Counted from the stretch's first letter, positions 1 to 35,779 are shown. The stretch is DNA of 64,000 nt from Sycon ciliatum (GCF_964019385.1 NC_088644.1:20079154-20143153), one strand, 5' to 3'. Made by a program: numbers and translations. The notes: generated by a model from the letters alone, not told the origin.

Positions 1-1547
1 TTCGCTGGAGTAAGAGGAAATCATTACCGGCCGAAAGGCTGAGAAGTGAGAGTTGGCTTATGAACTACGGGCCAGCACGTTCTTTGTTCCGCTCCTCGTT
101 CAGGTGCTGCCCAACACCTTTCACACGAACTGAAGTACTCAGGGTGACTATTGTCGCAGAGTTTCCGCTGAACTCTCGGTGCCTATTCGATCCAGGGTCC
201 TAAGATCAGTACATGTATTCGTTACCTACTGAATGTGCGTAAACCGAACAGGAAGTGGCCAGTCAGCGTAACCTCTGTGCCATTCGAACGTTTCTACGCC
301 GGCTAACGCCGTAATGCTAATAAGAGTTGCAATGGGGACAATTGTGACGTGGAGATACCTTGGCAGGTCAATGCTCAACACCGCCTACCAGTCTATGAAG
401 TATGATCGTCAATGAACCCACAATCTACGTCCATGTCCATGTCCATGTACATGTATAAAGCTGCCCATACCGGACTGTAGGTCATGACGTGCACCCCATT
501 TCTGTCTTGTTTTCTCTCAATACAAAAGATGGTGAAGACCTAATCATTCGATTAGTGTGTGAGAGTTGAACAGAGCACATGTCTGAAACAATAAAGTGGC
601 TGTCACCACCAACAACATTAATAATACAATGTCATGTACAATCATGTACATGTTGGCCATGTACGTACATGTACGTTATGCGTTTTCAATGTACATGTAC
701 GTACATGTACGTTATGCGTTTGCAATGTACAATGTACATACATGTACATTGTACATGTAATTGTGCGTGTCATTGATGTATCGTAGATCTACGCTGAAGT
801 CCAGCATACTACCACTAGAAGTTAGTTAGTCGCCCCTTCTCCACCATAACGTCACGAGAGGGCGGGATGAATCCGGATCAATGTAAACATGTTATTTTGC
901 ACCTTTTTTTCCTTTTCATTCCTTCGATCTGGTGAATACGGTATTTGTGCTCCAATGTTTGTATTTTGTTTACCTTTGGCCCCTTTTCCGGTTCGGGAAG
1001 ACATCTACCGTGAAAGGGTCATGCAATGAGCCACTTTCAAAGCGCTTTCATCATGACCTCTACACATTCTAACCTGCTACTAGTCTTGTGATGATTGATT
1101 CTTGCGATGACTGGATGGATGGTGCTCGCTACTCTCTAGCGCCCACACCGGCACACGCCCTCTGCCTTGCATGCCACGAACCTGTCAGTAGGCAAAGACT
1201 AAGTGAGTTACATGTACCTCTCCTACTACACGTGTACATGTGCTTAGTATAACTTACTTATAGTTATAAAAATGATCGGCACATGCACACATCACTCTAC
1301 CGACTGCTCTACTTATAGGCGTTCTTGCACTGGACAAACTGACATTCCATGCACAGTGTAATACATTGTACTTGCACAGTATGCGCAAAGTGGCAATGCG
1401 GCGAACAATGATCAATAGTACAGGAAATTGTTTGATTGCATGATTGTATGACTGTGAGTTTGTTTCCGTATCAACCTAAAATGGACACAGTCACATTCGC
1501 TGTGAGTTATTGGGTCTGAAAATCACTCAACGCCTTTTCACACATCT
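1..1547. other. Non-coding, TGTACA-rich sequence
   Basis: No defensible gene. The stretch 625-770 is a dense cluster of overlapping palindromic words (ACATGTAC, GTACGTAC, TGTACATG). Short ORFs here come from these repeats. Confidence 0.6.
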
Positions 1548-1550
1548 TAA

Positions 1551-1810
1551 GGGGTCGTCCATAATTATCGAACTTTTTCCACGAAACGAAATAATTTCGT
1601 TATGGGGTGGGAGGGGGTTGACCAATTTCGTTTCAGAAAAGTTCGATACATGTACATGGCCATAGGAGCAGTGACACACTTGCGACTTTTGTTGTATTAT
1701 GCATGTATATGTCAACAATTTTTACGTTCTGAGGGGGAGGGAGGGAGGGGGTGGGTCTAAACTAAAATAATTCGTTTGGTGAAAAAAGTTCGATATTTAC
1801 GGACGGCCCC
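1551..1810. mobile_element. MITE with TAA target duplication
   Basis: Terminal inverted repeats GGGGTCGTCCATAATTATCG (left) and its imperfect complement ending ACGGACGGCCCC (right) enclose 260 bp without coding capacity. Both ends are flanked by TAA (1548-1550 and 1811-1813). A 3 bp TWA-type duplication suggests a PIF/Harbinger-like mover, but no transposase is present. A diverged relative lies at 56551-56865. Confidence 0.72.
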
Positions 1811-1813
1811 TAA

Positions 1814-4452
1814 AAAGACATCGACACTGAGTGGGTCAGTATTCAGTGTGTTTTTAAATTCTTCCCCAGACGTGACATACTTGTGTACATGATTGTACAA
1901 GTACATGTCATGTAGATATCTACTGTGTGGAGAAAAATTTACAATACATGTACAGTGTACATGTACATGTATACCAGTGAACGTTCACGTAATCATCATT
2001 GCATTGGTGTACTTTTACTGTACTTGCCAATGTTTGCATACATGTACATGTACATGTACACGACATGCATGCCTTACATGTACATGTATTCATCATAATA
2101 ATTATTTTGAAAGTACCTACCCATGAGAGTATCATCAGAGTATAGTGTATACAATCATGACATGCATACACGTGCAGTGTATGTCCACGTTTTCATTTGT
2201 TTTTTATTAAACAGTTAACGTGGGAGAGCTACTCAATGGAAGAATTGAGAGTATTCGAATCATTGGGTCACGGGGTAGTGGATTTATACCCCTCCAATTC
2301 CGACTGCATTGCTACGTGTGTCCCGTCACATATCTTCACCCGCAGGAGTCTAACACACATTCTCTCACTGGATGGCCCCTGCACCTCAGAGCACGGAGAA
2401 TCATTTGCAACCTGAATTATTGCATTTTGTTTCAATACACGTTTGGGACCAAATACAATGTACAACCCTGGTTATGTGTGTTGAAGGTGGTGATCATCAA
2501 TGCTAGGAATGCGTCACTTTGTATTGGCGTGCGTGCATGCCAAGCAGAGAGCTGGTACGGAAAGTACAGTACAATAGGTTCGCATTTTCAGTGCAATATG
2601 ACAAATGAGGGAAATGGGTACACACTTGTATTGGCCTAGCTCTCTCAGAGTCTCTCTGGTACCATCCCACATGTGACGAAAGGCAGTGGGTGTCCTGTCT
2701 GTAGATATGACTTGTAGTGTCGCTGTGTGGGTTGCGAGGTGACATGAGCGTGAGCGGCGACTGCAGTATACTGTGGGTCTTCATGTGTCATGTAGATCTA
2801 CCATTGCTGCAATCACGCTTTGTCTGTAGTGTTGGGTATATCACCTAAGTATTATAATAAAGATTTCGCAAGTGATATCAAGAGTACATAGACGGTCCTA
2901 AATGTATGACTGACAGTCTGTATTCTTAGTTGTACAGTATCAAAATACGGTTGCATATTATGCGATGGTAGATGTTGTTAGTGAGCCGGTTGAGCATATT
3001 GGCATTATTGCTTCATCACCACCATGATACTTGATAGTGTGTGACCTCCTTGTCTGCTACATGTACATGTATGTCCAACCGGCCGTCGAATAGCTGCCAG
3101 CACTTCCCTACCTAACCAGACGCGTCAGGCCTAAGGCTTTCTCGACCTGAGCCTGAGGTCAGAGCACCACTCATCTTATTGATCAGTTTGTTGACCATAT
3201 TCAGAATGCGAGTGGTAAGCATTATGATGGTGTTGGTAGAGTGTTGGCTGTTACTTGCAGCTTGTTGGTGAATACAATCTTGTAGTAAGCCGTACACCCC
3301 CGTCACGGCGTGGTCACAGAGTACTTGTAGTACCATTGTGGCTGTGTGGGCTAAGAAGGATACGCAGCTCATCGGGGAGGGATATGCAAGTCTAGTTTGC
3401 AACTTTTTGAGAGCATTCCATCCTTCGTAGGAGCTTCCTCCACAACTATTACTTCGGTCCTGGGGACCTGTAGACTATAAAAGGACAATTGCGCAGTGGG
3501 GATTACCATTGTACACAATCATGTACACTCATGGAGACTGTGCTGGCAGCTCGAGAGACTGCTCGATGTACATGTAATGTAGGTGCAGAGCTTCATACAC
3601 ATAAAAAGAAGGAAACCAAGACTTAGTGTTTCTGCTGCACCTCTGGGTTTCACGGGTTATTAGAGGTCATCAGGCAGCACATTGCGATTGCATGTATACA
3701 ATCGTACATGTCACACCATGTGCACGAGTGTACATTCAGGGTTGTGTTGAGTTGGCTAAATGCTACACCATCATCATCATCATCAACATCATCATCATCA
3801 TGTACATACTTGTACAGTCTAGTCCATCAGATATTGCGTTTTGGCGAGTCGAAGTGCCTTGACGTTTATCGTCTCAGTTGTGCCTTTCAGCATTCAATAT
3901 GTGTGAGAATTGTGGTGGGAGTGACTGCCGCACCGATAGGTTGACCTCTATACACCGAATACCGTCTATCTTGTGATCATCACCAGTGCACTGATATCGA
4001 CACAGAATCATGATCAGTAGGACCATGTTTAGAAGAACCAGGGTCGGCAAGCATGTGTATATCTAAATGTACATCGTATAGTCACCCATGGACAGCTGCA
4101 TAATTTACTTCGCATCCCGCTCCTACCCAATCCCGCTGGGAGATGTTCTATCCAATTTCTGGGCAGCACAACATGGAACTCTCTACCCGATCAGTAACAA
4201 ACCATGATCATTTCAAAAAATCTCTTTCAGCCCATGATCTCACTTCGCTCCATTAGTTATTTTTCTCCATTTAGGTACAGGCACACTATCACCTTCTCTC
4301 CCCCATTCCATCATTCACTCCCTCTCTCACATTATCTACAACCCCAGCACACATAACATACACTGCTGCATGGTACTTTTATTGTACCGGTAACCATGGT
4401 AACTGAACTTGAATAGGCTAATGATACTTGGGCACATCGCCGGTAATGTTTT
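1814..4452. other. Non-coding; scattered TGTACA words and a short CAT tract
   Basis: TGTACATG words cluster at 1885-2090. An imperfect (CAT)n tract lies at 3768-3800, not attached to a retrotransposon end. A possible exon around 2216-2415 was considered but could not be supported. Confidence 0.5.
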
Positions 4453-4506
4453 CATACCAATGTATTTTTTCATACCAATGTATTTTTTCATACCAATGTA
4501 TTTTTT
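4453..4506. repeat. 18-bp tandem repeat, 3 copies
   Basis: Three exact copies of CATACCAATGTATTTTTT in direct tandem. Confidence 0.9.
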
Positions 4507-4634
4507 CATCATATCCTTAGAGCTGTGGCATAATATTCATGATCGACAGTAAGAAGGCAGCAATGGCTATGGTGAAGTAAATTTGTTTATATCAATAGCA
4601 TATTGTACTTGTATGCGCATGGGGACGCACATAC

Positions 4635-4662
4635 ATGTACAGTCATGTACATGACTGTACAT
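4635..4662. repeat. 28-bp perfect palindrome
   Basis: The two 14-nt halves ATGTACAGTCATGT and ACATGACTGTACAT are exact reverse complements with no spacer. It is built from the TGTACA words that are abundant in this genome. Confidence 0.9.
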
Positions 4663-6567
4663 TATAAGAAAAGACATTTAGATCATCGTTTGGCTTAGGC
4701 GGATCAGGATCGTGTGTTGGTGATTATTGGCGTCTAGCAACCATTCCTAGGTTAGTTTGATAGGTTTGGGTCCAGAGCCAACAACAGCACCTGGGCTGAT
4801 GGTGACCGATGGCAGGCAGATAAGAGTTGCATAGCATGAGAACCAGGCAGTCGTAAAAGGCAGAAGCCCTTTCACAACTCCCTGTTGAGAACTAAGTACT
4901 TGGCCGATTTCGGCAGTTCACGCATGATACTTGATAGAATGGAACGCAAAGGAGTATTCTTCCCGATTCCTTGGCGTTCGACCTCTGAACCGTTTTCGAT
5001 TTATCCACTTGCCCCTGGGCATAGCTAATTTTTAACGTTCTTCCATTGTTGTCCTTGCTGACAAAAGAACCGGTGGGAATACCTGAAAACTATAATGTTG
5101 CCTGTAGCCGTGGGGTTGACCCGGTTTCACTTCCATCACGCCGCGGGCAGATCGACATTCCTCGAGTAGTTTTCCTTCCCATGTTGCGTGGTCAAGAGAC
5201 CTGAGGTTTTGAGGCCTGATGAAACTGTTTCAAACATAAAGTCGTGGATTAGTACCTGGATTGCACTGTACTCTCCCCCATCTCCCCCCACCCGCTCCCC
5301 CCCCCCCCCCGAGAGAGCGTGAAGAACAGGCTCTTCTTCACATGACAGCAAGACCATACAAACTAAGACCTCTTTTTACAGGGAACCCCCTTGCCTAGTA
5401 GTGCACATGTAGGTGAAGTAGTTTTATCGCGTTGACGAACCGAGGAAGAGACGCGTGAATCCAAACTCATCGACATGCCCAAGACCAATGCATGAACTGT
5501 GTTGCAGCAGCACCCCATGTAATGTTGGCTCGGTTTGGCTGCCAATTCCAGCTTCTTCAAAAGGAGAGCAACACTTTCCTTGCAGCAGCAAATGATCATA
5601 GGATCTGACTGAGCGAAGGAAAGGAGTGTGACTGTGAGCGAAAGATGCGTAACAAGTCGGTAGGCCCGTGGAACCCGCATCCTCTACTGTATGTCTGATC
5701 AAATGGAGGCCTCGAGCCGTAGAGGAGGGCAGAAATCAGCGGTCGTCTCCAGGCTTGCAGCTGCGTTACAACCGAATGGAGTCATGGGCCTATTCAGTCA
5801 AGCACACCGTTTCTACTCGAGCTGCTTGAACTCCGCCGAAGCATGAGGATAGGCTGGAACGTCCCAACTTCCTGCCACCGTTCGTCCACAGCAGACTTCC
5901 ACGGTCGTTGCAAGGCCCCAAAGCGGTGCAGACACGTCGTTTGAATTCTTCACTCTCTCCAAATCTCCTTTTCTCTCGCGTAGTTTTGTTCGGCAGGGGT
6001 ATCGAAAGGCAGAACACGCTAGCAACACTGGAAAAGGTCTGTTGATGGGACAGGATAGAGACGATTAAGAAGAATGTGGCGAGCCGAAATATTGCTCAGA
6101 CAGACGAGAGCTGCAAGGGCATCTCTTCCTCGACCTTGCCCTGATTTGCGCGACGTTTGGTACCGTAAACTGCCGTCGTCGTTTCCGCCGGACGATCGTG
6201 CATGGTTGGGTTAGGGAAACCCTTGCGGCGGAGGTGATTGCTGGCTAGCAAAAAGCTAAGCTGATGATTTAAAATATAAGATGCAACTCTAAAGCAAGCG
6301 GGCATAGTTTCATCTCGGCCAGAAACTTGAGCCGTTACTTCCCTGACTCCAAAGCCATATCCGAGTGACCTCAAAAGATTGACAAGAGAAAAGATACTTG
6401 TACAACCTTTTATTATTGTACGTCCATTACACGCTTGGTGTTCGCGAAGAATGCTTCTATATTTTCACGAGGCTTTGATATAAACTACAAGTCCAATGAT
6501 TGGAAGTACAACTGTCCGTCGCCGTCGGTCTGTTTGATGTACCGTTGGACGTTTACCGATTGCTTCG
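4663..6567. other. Intergenic and upstream region of the C4-like gene
   Basis: No gene recognised. A poly-C run lies near 5300. Minus-strand ORFs between 5136 and 6374 have no family I recognise. The stretch 6380-6567 is presumably promoter and 5' UTR of the gene starting at 6568. Confidence 0.4.
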
Positions 6568-9500
6568 ATGGCGGCTGGTGTTACACCGATACTGAAGAGA
6601 GGCAGGTCGAGTCGTGGGAAGCAATTGATCACTTACAGTAATGGGCAATTTGAGCGAAGTGCTGCTGCTGCTGCTGCTCAGACACAAGCACTCGTGGATA
6701 GTGACGACATACACGCGTACACACGACAGCTACGAATCGACGGCAGAGGGAATGCCGCTAACGGCGGTTTAGTCTACCTGCTACCAACTCCAAACAAGGG
6801 AGCACTGGCATTGCAAGGAAGAAGTCCTCTTTCCTCTGCTATCGTATCGTCAGCAAGTGATGAAACGACCTCGCGACGCTCTACAAGGGGTGACGGGCGG
6901 AAAGCGACGAATTCACCCCAGTTCATCCTCAATAGTCGAGAGAGGGTTGATGAGAACTTGGCAAGACTACCACCGAGTGCGGTCTTCTTGCCACCGATAG
7001 ATCTTGCATCGCAACAACAGTTCCAACGTCAAAATGCTGATGGCCGTCAGCTAACTAATTTTGATGGTCAACAACAGCAACAACAATCCTTCGTGTCGGG
7101 TTCACAGCGTTTCGTTCTACAACCGTACAGACCTGCAGACCAAGCCGATGTCACAGCAAACAGAACACCAGTGGTGACGAACCCTATGACGAACCAGGCT
7201 GCTGGGGCCCCTCCAAAGAATGGAGTCCACTTCGAGGACGATGTGTGAGTGTTGTACTTTTATGGTTTACACTTCTCTCTGCTTCGCTTCTCCCTTCGTA
7301 ACGGAAAAATAATAAATTATGAGAGATTTATGACTGTTGATTCTGTATCCTTTTGGTCACTCGTGCTGCGAATGATGTCCAATACGGCAATAGGCTGGGA
7401 ATGGTGAATATCACTCAAACATGGTAAGTTAGTTGAATCATGTGATTCTACTTTTCTGAAGGCCATGTGGGGGCAAAGCCAAAGGCACGAGCTTGCAAAT
7501 CTAGTGATGGTTTTGGCTTTGAGCAGCATCAATGATTACATTCTTGACTCTTGAGTCGTGTAGTGTGTGGTAGTCATAGCTTGGTGGCGTAGGTGGTCCA
7601 TGACTTTTAGAGGGCTGCATGTCACAGTTCGATTATTCTTGAATCAGTTCATACTGAAAATAGAACTGTAGTAGATTAGTAATGGAATTTGAACAGTTCA
7701 TGGGTTCATGCACATGTATAGCTAGAGCCAGCTGGTGCATTTGGACATTTGGACATTTGGACTTTGCACACAGACACTCCATTCTGGCCTGACTGCAGAC
7801 ACAGAGCAGCACGCCCCACTGCATTTGACGCACACATCCACATGCTGAACGAAGGCCGAGAGACTTTTCCTGTGATGGTGGTGGGGGAGGGGGCCACACA
7901 CCGTTTGTGCCCCTACGTGCTACGTAGCTGTACCTATTCCTACGTCAAGGGTACCTCAGTAGATTGTGCGTTGGAGCTGTTGTAGCTATGCAAGTACGGA
8001 CGGTATTCCTAACATGATCACCATGATATTATTTAGATACTGTACTGTGCTGCGCTTTGCCATGCTCTGCAGCCGATTGAAATACGCGGGAGCGTCATCG
8101 AATGCACTCTATGATGAAATCAACAGACCGGCAATGAATGCTCCAACATATAATGCGAGCAATAGCTACAAGCGGTACCTGTCGTGGAAAAACTACGCCA
8201 ACAATAATACAAACACCAGCATGGTGTCGTGTATGAAGATCGTCTTTCACATGATATCCTTGTTACTTTCCATCGTGGCCATTACGCTTGCGGTGATGGT
8301 AGCTACTGGCTATATACGTGTTCCACCGGATACCGATACCCAGCTAGCAGGCAACCAAGCTTTGGGTAAGTACAATGCTGCACAATATAGTTCAGGGCAG
8401 TGACTTACTTTGCACTGAGTGATGTGATGCCATCAGCACTATGAGCATGGCCTGGCTTTGCACTAGCGCAGCTAACACCGGGCTGGAGGACACTGATTTT
8501 TCATTCGGCCGACGTTGTTTTGCATGACAATGCACGCTTCAAGGAATTGCAACATGAGATGATGTCTCACGTTGCTGAAATCAAAAAACTTTATCCCCAG
8601 CCTCAGAAAGTGTCATTAAGACATGCCTCGATATTCCTAGAAGTGGCTTACCGAGATTTTACGTGTCACAAGCTGATAATAGTTACTTGATGAATTTGCA
8701 CGTAGCACAAGATATGTACTGATTTGTACTGATTATTAGGTACTCCGTGGCTGATAATGGGCATACATTAAAACCTGTGAAGGCGACCACTCGGATAAGG
8801 CGACCATCTATCCTGGAAGACCACTCCAACCAGGACCAAGGGATGCTATTTCCAGTCAAATGACCCTGGATAAGGAAGACCACCCGGTAGCAGAGACCAC
8901 GTTTTCAAAGTACCTTGAGTGGTCGTCTTAGACAGGTTTCACTGTATCTTCCGGTATTTAATATACCTGGTAGTTATCACTCCGTACAAGGTATCTTGTT
9001 CCATTACGGTTTAGCTATGACAATGCTAGCAAACGATTCTGGATACATGTAGGGTGATGCCCATGTTGGTTGTCATGTGTTCACTATCTATCTGTAGACA
9101 ACAATCCATGGAGACAACGAGATGCAAATGGTTTTCAATCAGGCAACAATGCTGGAGTGGATCGACGCATACCCTTCGGCCAGGATTCCCAATTTCAGCC
9201 CAATCAGCCCAACCAGCTGAACAGGATTGCGCGTATTGGCGTGCTATGGGTAAGAGCAATGTAGGAGCAGCTGTGACTGGAAGTGACCATTGGAAATATG
9301 CGGAGTGCCATATGCGGAATGCCATGCACAAGCACATACCGAGTATGTCACCTGCATTGGTGGAGCGACTCAGAGGTATTGTAGAGACCGGCAGCATGAC
9401 GGGAAAGTGCAATCAAAGGAAGTCATTGTGTACCAGTTATGAAACTGATGCAAGGATAGAGTATAGGAAAAGTGCTTCCCACACCGGGGCTCGAGCTTTT

Positions 9501-11100
9501 CCGCCGACAGAACTTGACACTTGACTGACTCACGACGCGAGAAGTCCATCGAACCTTCAGAGATTCGGACGGTGCTCACTAAACCTGAACATCTTTCAGG
9601 TTATTAACAGTCCTAACTAACGGTGCCTTTGGGAAGCGATTCACAAAATGTGCCCTGAAATTTCATATCAGCCAATCCGCATAGTGATGACCTACAATGA
9701 TATCGGGTAGGCATGCCTGCATGCAAAGCAATGCACCGTCAAGACACTCAAAAAGGGGCAATGGTCAACACACACAACGCTTCATGTTGGCAAGACAGTA
9801 TAATGTGCAAAAGGCAGTGCATTGTCACTTTCGGGTGATCGAGGTATTCGGATTTCCGGTGTTTGGATAATGGTGATATGATTGTACTCAGAAAAACACG
9901 AAACTATACATGCCTCACAACAATAATATGGTCCTAACAGGGACAATTTGCCATGCTTTGTGTCTATGATTTCTTCTGTGGAAGCTGGGTTTCCTACGTG
10001 ACAGGGTTCTTGCCAAAGCGACTTAGCGGGGCGCTGCAACCTCTTTCACCTTTTGACCGCCCCTTTCAAAATGAATGCACCACCCTTCAGAGTGTGAGCG
10101 CTACCTTTTATATGCATGATAAGTACAAATCATAATTATAGTAGCACAGTATAAAATGGCGGTGAAATCACAAGGTTTTGGGTACGATGATCCCCCCCCC
10201 CCCCCCCCTTATCACTTTTGTTCTGGCTATAACCCTGCGCGAGACATCCGCACTGAAGTCATGAAAAATATCTCAGTTTTCTGTATTATACACTGGGAAC
10301 AGAATGAATCAAGTTCTAGTATTTGTTGGAGCTCAAATTTCCCATGTTGAGGTAACCATCAGTCAAGGATAACAATCCGATTACTCTTCTTTACTGGTAA
10401 GTTGATCTGCCTGTCTGAAGATTTCGCGTTCCGTTCCTTCATTTTCTGTCCATACAAAACTGTCTCACCCACATGCGACTATTGGTTCTGGCGTTTCCTT
10501 GAATTCATGCAGCAAAGACTCGAAGATATGGACAAAGCTGCCAATGAAAACAGCCAAGTTCTGCATAGCACAGAGTTTGCACAAGCCAAACTCACCGAGC
10601 AGGTACTTTCTTGAACTGTTCAGTTCTTATTGTGCAGTACACGTACAGGACAAAGGGGATGGAGTTACTAACATAGTGCAGGCACTGTCTATACACACAT
10701 CTACATGTACACTGGTTAAAACTACTCAGGCGGATGAACCTTCGCTGTAAAGAAGTACTGCCCGCAAGCCTGGCAAAGGTGAATCCTGCAGCATAAGAGA
10801 ATCCTGCTGCCTGGTAATGGATACCGTGCTTCTTGGTATTCCATTTTTCAACGTATACTCCCGTGATTTCATCCATTTTCATGTGGGCATGTGTGTGCGT
10901 GTGTGTATTTCTGTGTGTGTGTGTGTGTTTGTGTGCGGGAGCTCGTTACATATGTGTGCTTGCATGCACATACTATGTGTGTGCGTGTCTGTGTCTGCGG
11001 CTGCGACTTTCGCCGTCCGAATGATTTATCCCGACACAAGAACTACTGCCTCGCCTAATAGCTATCATCGCCTTTGGCGATGGGCTTTCCAAATGTCCAA

Positions 11101-11190
<90 letters not shown>

Positions 11191-12222
11191 ACTGATTGGT
11201 AACTGTGGACTGTGTGACATGTTTAGATTCGAAGACTGGAGAGCATGCTTACAAGCAGTCATGAGGTAGGTGATTACTTACCAGGAGATATGTCCCTACA
11301 ATCATGCAAAAAGTGCATTTTCATTCACTGTATTTGATGATAGTAGTGTAATTCGCATGAAAGTGGCTGGAAGACTAGAGGATGAACTGCTATTCCAGCA
11401 ATGCCCAGGATGTGTTTTGTATCCCTTCAGAGTCACATTTCCACATTTCCGTGCTGTAGGGTTGGCAAATGTGTAATCTTTTTTTAAGGCATCAGTAATG
11501 TCGCATTTTCTTCTTGAAAGCTAACAGATAAAGGCATGTGCTATTCTGATAAGACAAAGCTAAGTACATGTGTGCTGTTTGAAAATATTTGCCTCTGTCT
11601 GCAGGCTATCGACCTTCTCTCAACAACGTATGTTCACTGGGGTCGCCGATCATGTCCGAGCAGTGCAGTGCATAACAGTACTGTACACGTTGTGTACTCT
11701 GGTATTGTTGCTGGCTCTGCTGATTCTCAACCGGGCAACGGTGCCAACCCACTGTGCATGCCCATGCAGCCGTCGTGGGGTGCCCATCACGCCGCACCAC
11801 AGCGCGGAGGCAAGCTGTACGGTGCCACCTACAGGCTGGGCGTGATGTCCGAGGGTGTGTACAACGTCTTCGCTGGCAACGCTCAACCCGGCGGTATGAA
11901 CAGGAGACCCATACCATGTACGGTGTGCCGAGTGCAGAGAGCTACCACCATACTCCAGCTACCAGCCACTAACCTGTGTCCGGATGGCTACCGACATCTA
12001 TATGATGGCTATCTACTCAGTGCGGCCGCCACACAGTTCAAGTCACAGTATCTGTGCTTTGATAAGCAATCCGAAAACGCCACAACACAACTGCCGGCAG
12101 ATATGCAAGTGCCCACGCCACAAATGTCGCTCTTCCCAGTCGAGGCACAGTGCAAAACAAATCTCCCTTGCCAGCAATTTACAAACAACAGGGAAATGAC
12201 CTGTGTGGTTTGTGTTGCCTAG
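6568..12222 (+). CDS. Single-pass membrane protein with short-chain collagen C4-like C-terminal domain (5 exons)
   Basis: Exons by splice-site and phase reading: 6568-7244, 8073-8365, 9098-9249, 10513-10602, 11605-12222. The sum is 1830 nt, or 609 residues plus stop, and all junction phases agree. Residues 1-225 are low-complexity (Ala run, Gln-rich stretch near 170-195) and probably cytosolic. One hydrophobic helix lies at about 280-304 (IVFHMISLLLSIVAITLAVM) with no signal peptide, so a type II topology is likely. A polar linker (324-374) and a 30-residue helical, probably coiled-coil exon (375-404) follow. Residues about 418-609 match the cysteine-rich domain of sponge/cnidarian 'short-chain collagen C4-like' proteins: VYSG, GANPLCMP, YGATY, PCTVC, GYLL, FPVEAQC, REMTCVVC. 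No Gly-X-Y collagen repeats are present. The ATG at 6568 has a good context (TCGATGG). Function is not known; an extracellular matrix or surface role is inference. A small extra exon in the introns cannot be excluded. Confidence 0.82.
8766..8944. mobile_element. Tc1/mariner-pogo-type MITE with TA duplication
   Basis: In intron 2 of the C4-like gene. The right end reads GAGTGGTCG..ACAGGTTTCACTG and the left end is its imperfect complement (AAACCTGTGAAGGCGACCAC). TA dinucleotides flank both ends. 179 bp, no ORF. Internal GACCACTC-type repeats are also seen in the diverged copy at 13868-13967. Confidence 0.62.
9487..9560. repeat. Diverged copy of the hammerhead-bearing repeat arm
   Basis: Contains GAACTTGACACTTGACTGAC plus a further CTCACGAC, identical over 27 nt to the inverted-repeat arm at about 38879. 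The part with the ribozyme is not present. It lies in intron 3 of the C4-like gene. Confidence 0.55.
11103..11189. repeat. (GT)n microsatellite
   Basis: An uninterrupted GT tract of about 87 bp in intron 4 of the C4-like gene. Open frames through it are artefacts of the repeat. Confidence 0.95.
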
Positions 12223-13083
12223 CTTCATTGGACATAACAATCACTCCATGATGTGCGTAGGACGCTAGCTCTATGTCCGCTCTGCTAGTTAAGATCACGA
12301 CCAAACTCCATTTTCACAGTAACTACAACCCATCATATGTTATGAATACTATTACAAATCGCTTTGCGGCGACTTGACAATTTTTTTGTGAAAGCCAGGT
12401 GCTGCCCACTCTCTCACCCCTCCCTCCCTTTGCCTCGTACATGTGCATTTTTGTACTTGTACTCCCAAATATTCTACATTAACAACTATTCTACATTAAC
12501 GGGCACTTGAATTAATCTTGATTGATAGTATTAATTCCTACAATGACATTTACAATATTCAAAGGCTTTTCTTTCGCCAGGGCATGCGCATGCCACTCCA
12601 CACTACACTGGTAACTATCACGGATCACGTGGAACTGTTCAGTTGTTGGCCAGGAGAATGCTGGTAGCGTGCGGTCTGAAGCATGAGTGTAAATAAATAT
12701 TGCCATCCTTAGTGGCAATTTGCCATACCTTTGTGGAGTATCCATGCATGTACTCGTACATCCTCACCACCCTCCAAGCGGTGTTTATGGTGCATATCCA
12801 CACTGATCCAGGCAGCGAATCATCATGATCATTGCCTATTTCCTCCCACTGAGAAGCATGCTAAAATTAATGATTGTGTTGACAATGACTATGTCATCAC
12901 GTGAGGATGTCAAACTCCGAGCTAGCTGTGAGTAAAACAAGGCTGCCAAGCACACAGTAGATCTACGGTGGGAGAAATGTCAAAGACAAAGTGAGGATAA
13001 TCCAATTTTGTCGATCACGATAATTACTCACCTGAAATGTACTTCGTATAACTTGGAGCGTTACCGCTCTCGAAGCAGAGAGA
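12223..13083. other. Intergenic region between the C4-like gene and the dehydrogenase
   Basis: 861 bp with no coding signal; presumably the 3' end of one gene and the promoter of the next. No clear TATA box or other element could be assigned. Confidence 0.5.
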
Positions 13084-35512
<22,429 letters not shown>

Positions 35513-35581
35513 AACATTTTATCATCCTGTTTTACTCTATAGTTTAGCACAAAATAGGTATTTCTATTTAGTAATTTGATA

Positions 35582-35777
35582 CAGTCAGACCTCGCTTATC
35601 CGGTCCTCTTTTATCCGGATCCCCCGCCATCCGGAAGAAAACAGCTGGTTACAGATTCACAGCATACGTGATGCATCCAACATAGCCGGTGTTTGGTTAT
35701 CCGGTTCCCTCGCCCATCCGGATACTTTTGTGCCAATTGTGGGAAACGGATGTGTGCGGTTATGCGAGGTCTGACTG
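35582..35777. mobile_element. pogo/Tigger-type MITE with TA duplication
   Basis: Ends CAGTCAGACCTCGC and GCGAGGTCTGACTG are inverted repeats flanked by TA; 196 bp. Internal ATCCGG words are typical of pogo-like MITEs. It lies 70 bp after the dehydrogenase stop codon. Confidence 0.85.
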
Positions 35778-35779
35778 TA

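Noticed and set aside
2197-2639. Possible exon (VNVGELLNGRIESIRI... / FRLHCYVCP) after a polypyrimidine-like AG
   Set aside because: No family recognised, no matching donor with a convincing partner exon nearby, and an alternative frame is also open.
6435-6641. Alternative upstream ORF overlapping the start of the C4-like gene
   Set aside because: It is in another frame, is short, and does not join any downstream exon in phase.
11220-11269. Possible extra exon of the C4-like gene (FRFEDWRACLQAVMR before a GTAGGT donor)
   Set aside because: Neighbouring exons already join in phase 0 without it, and no good acceptor was found upstream of it after the GT tract.
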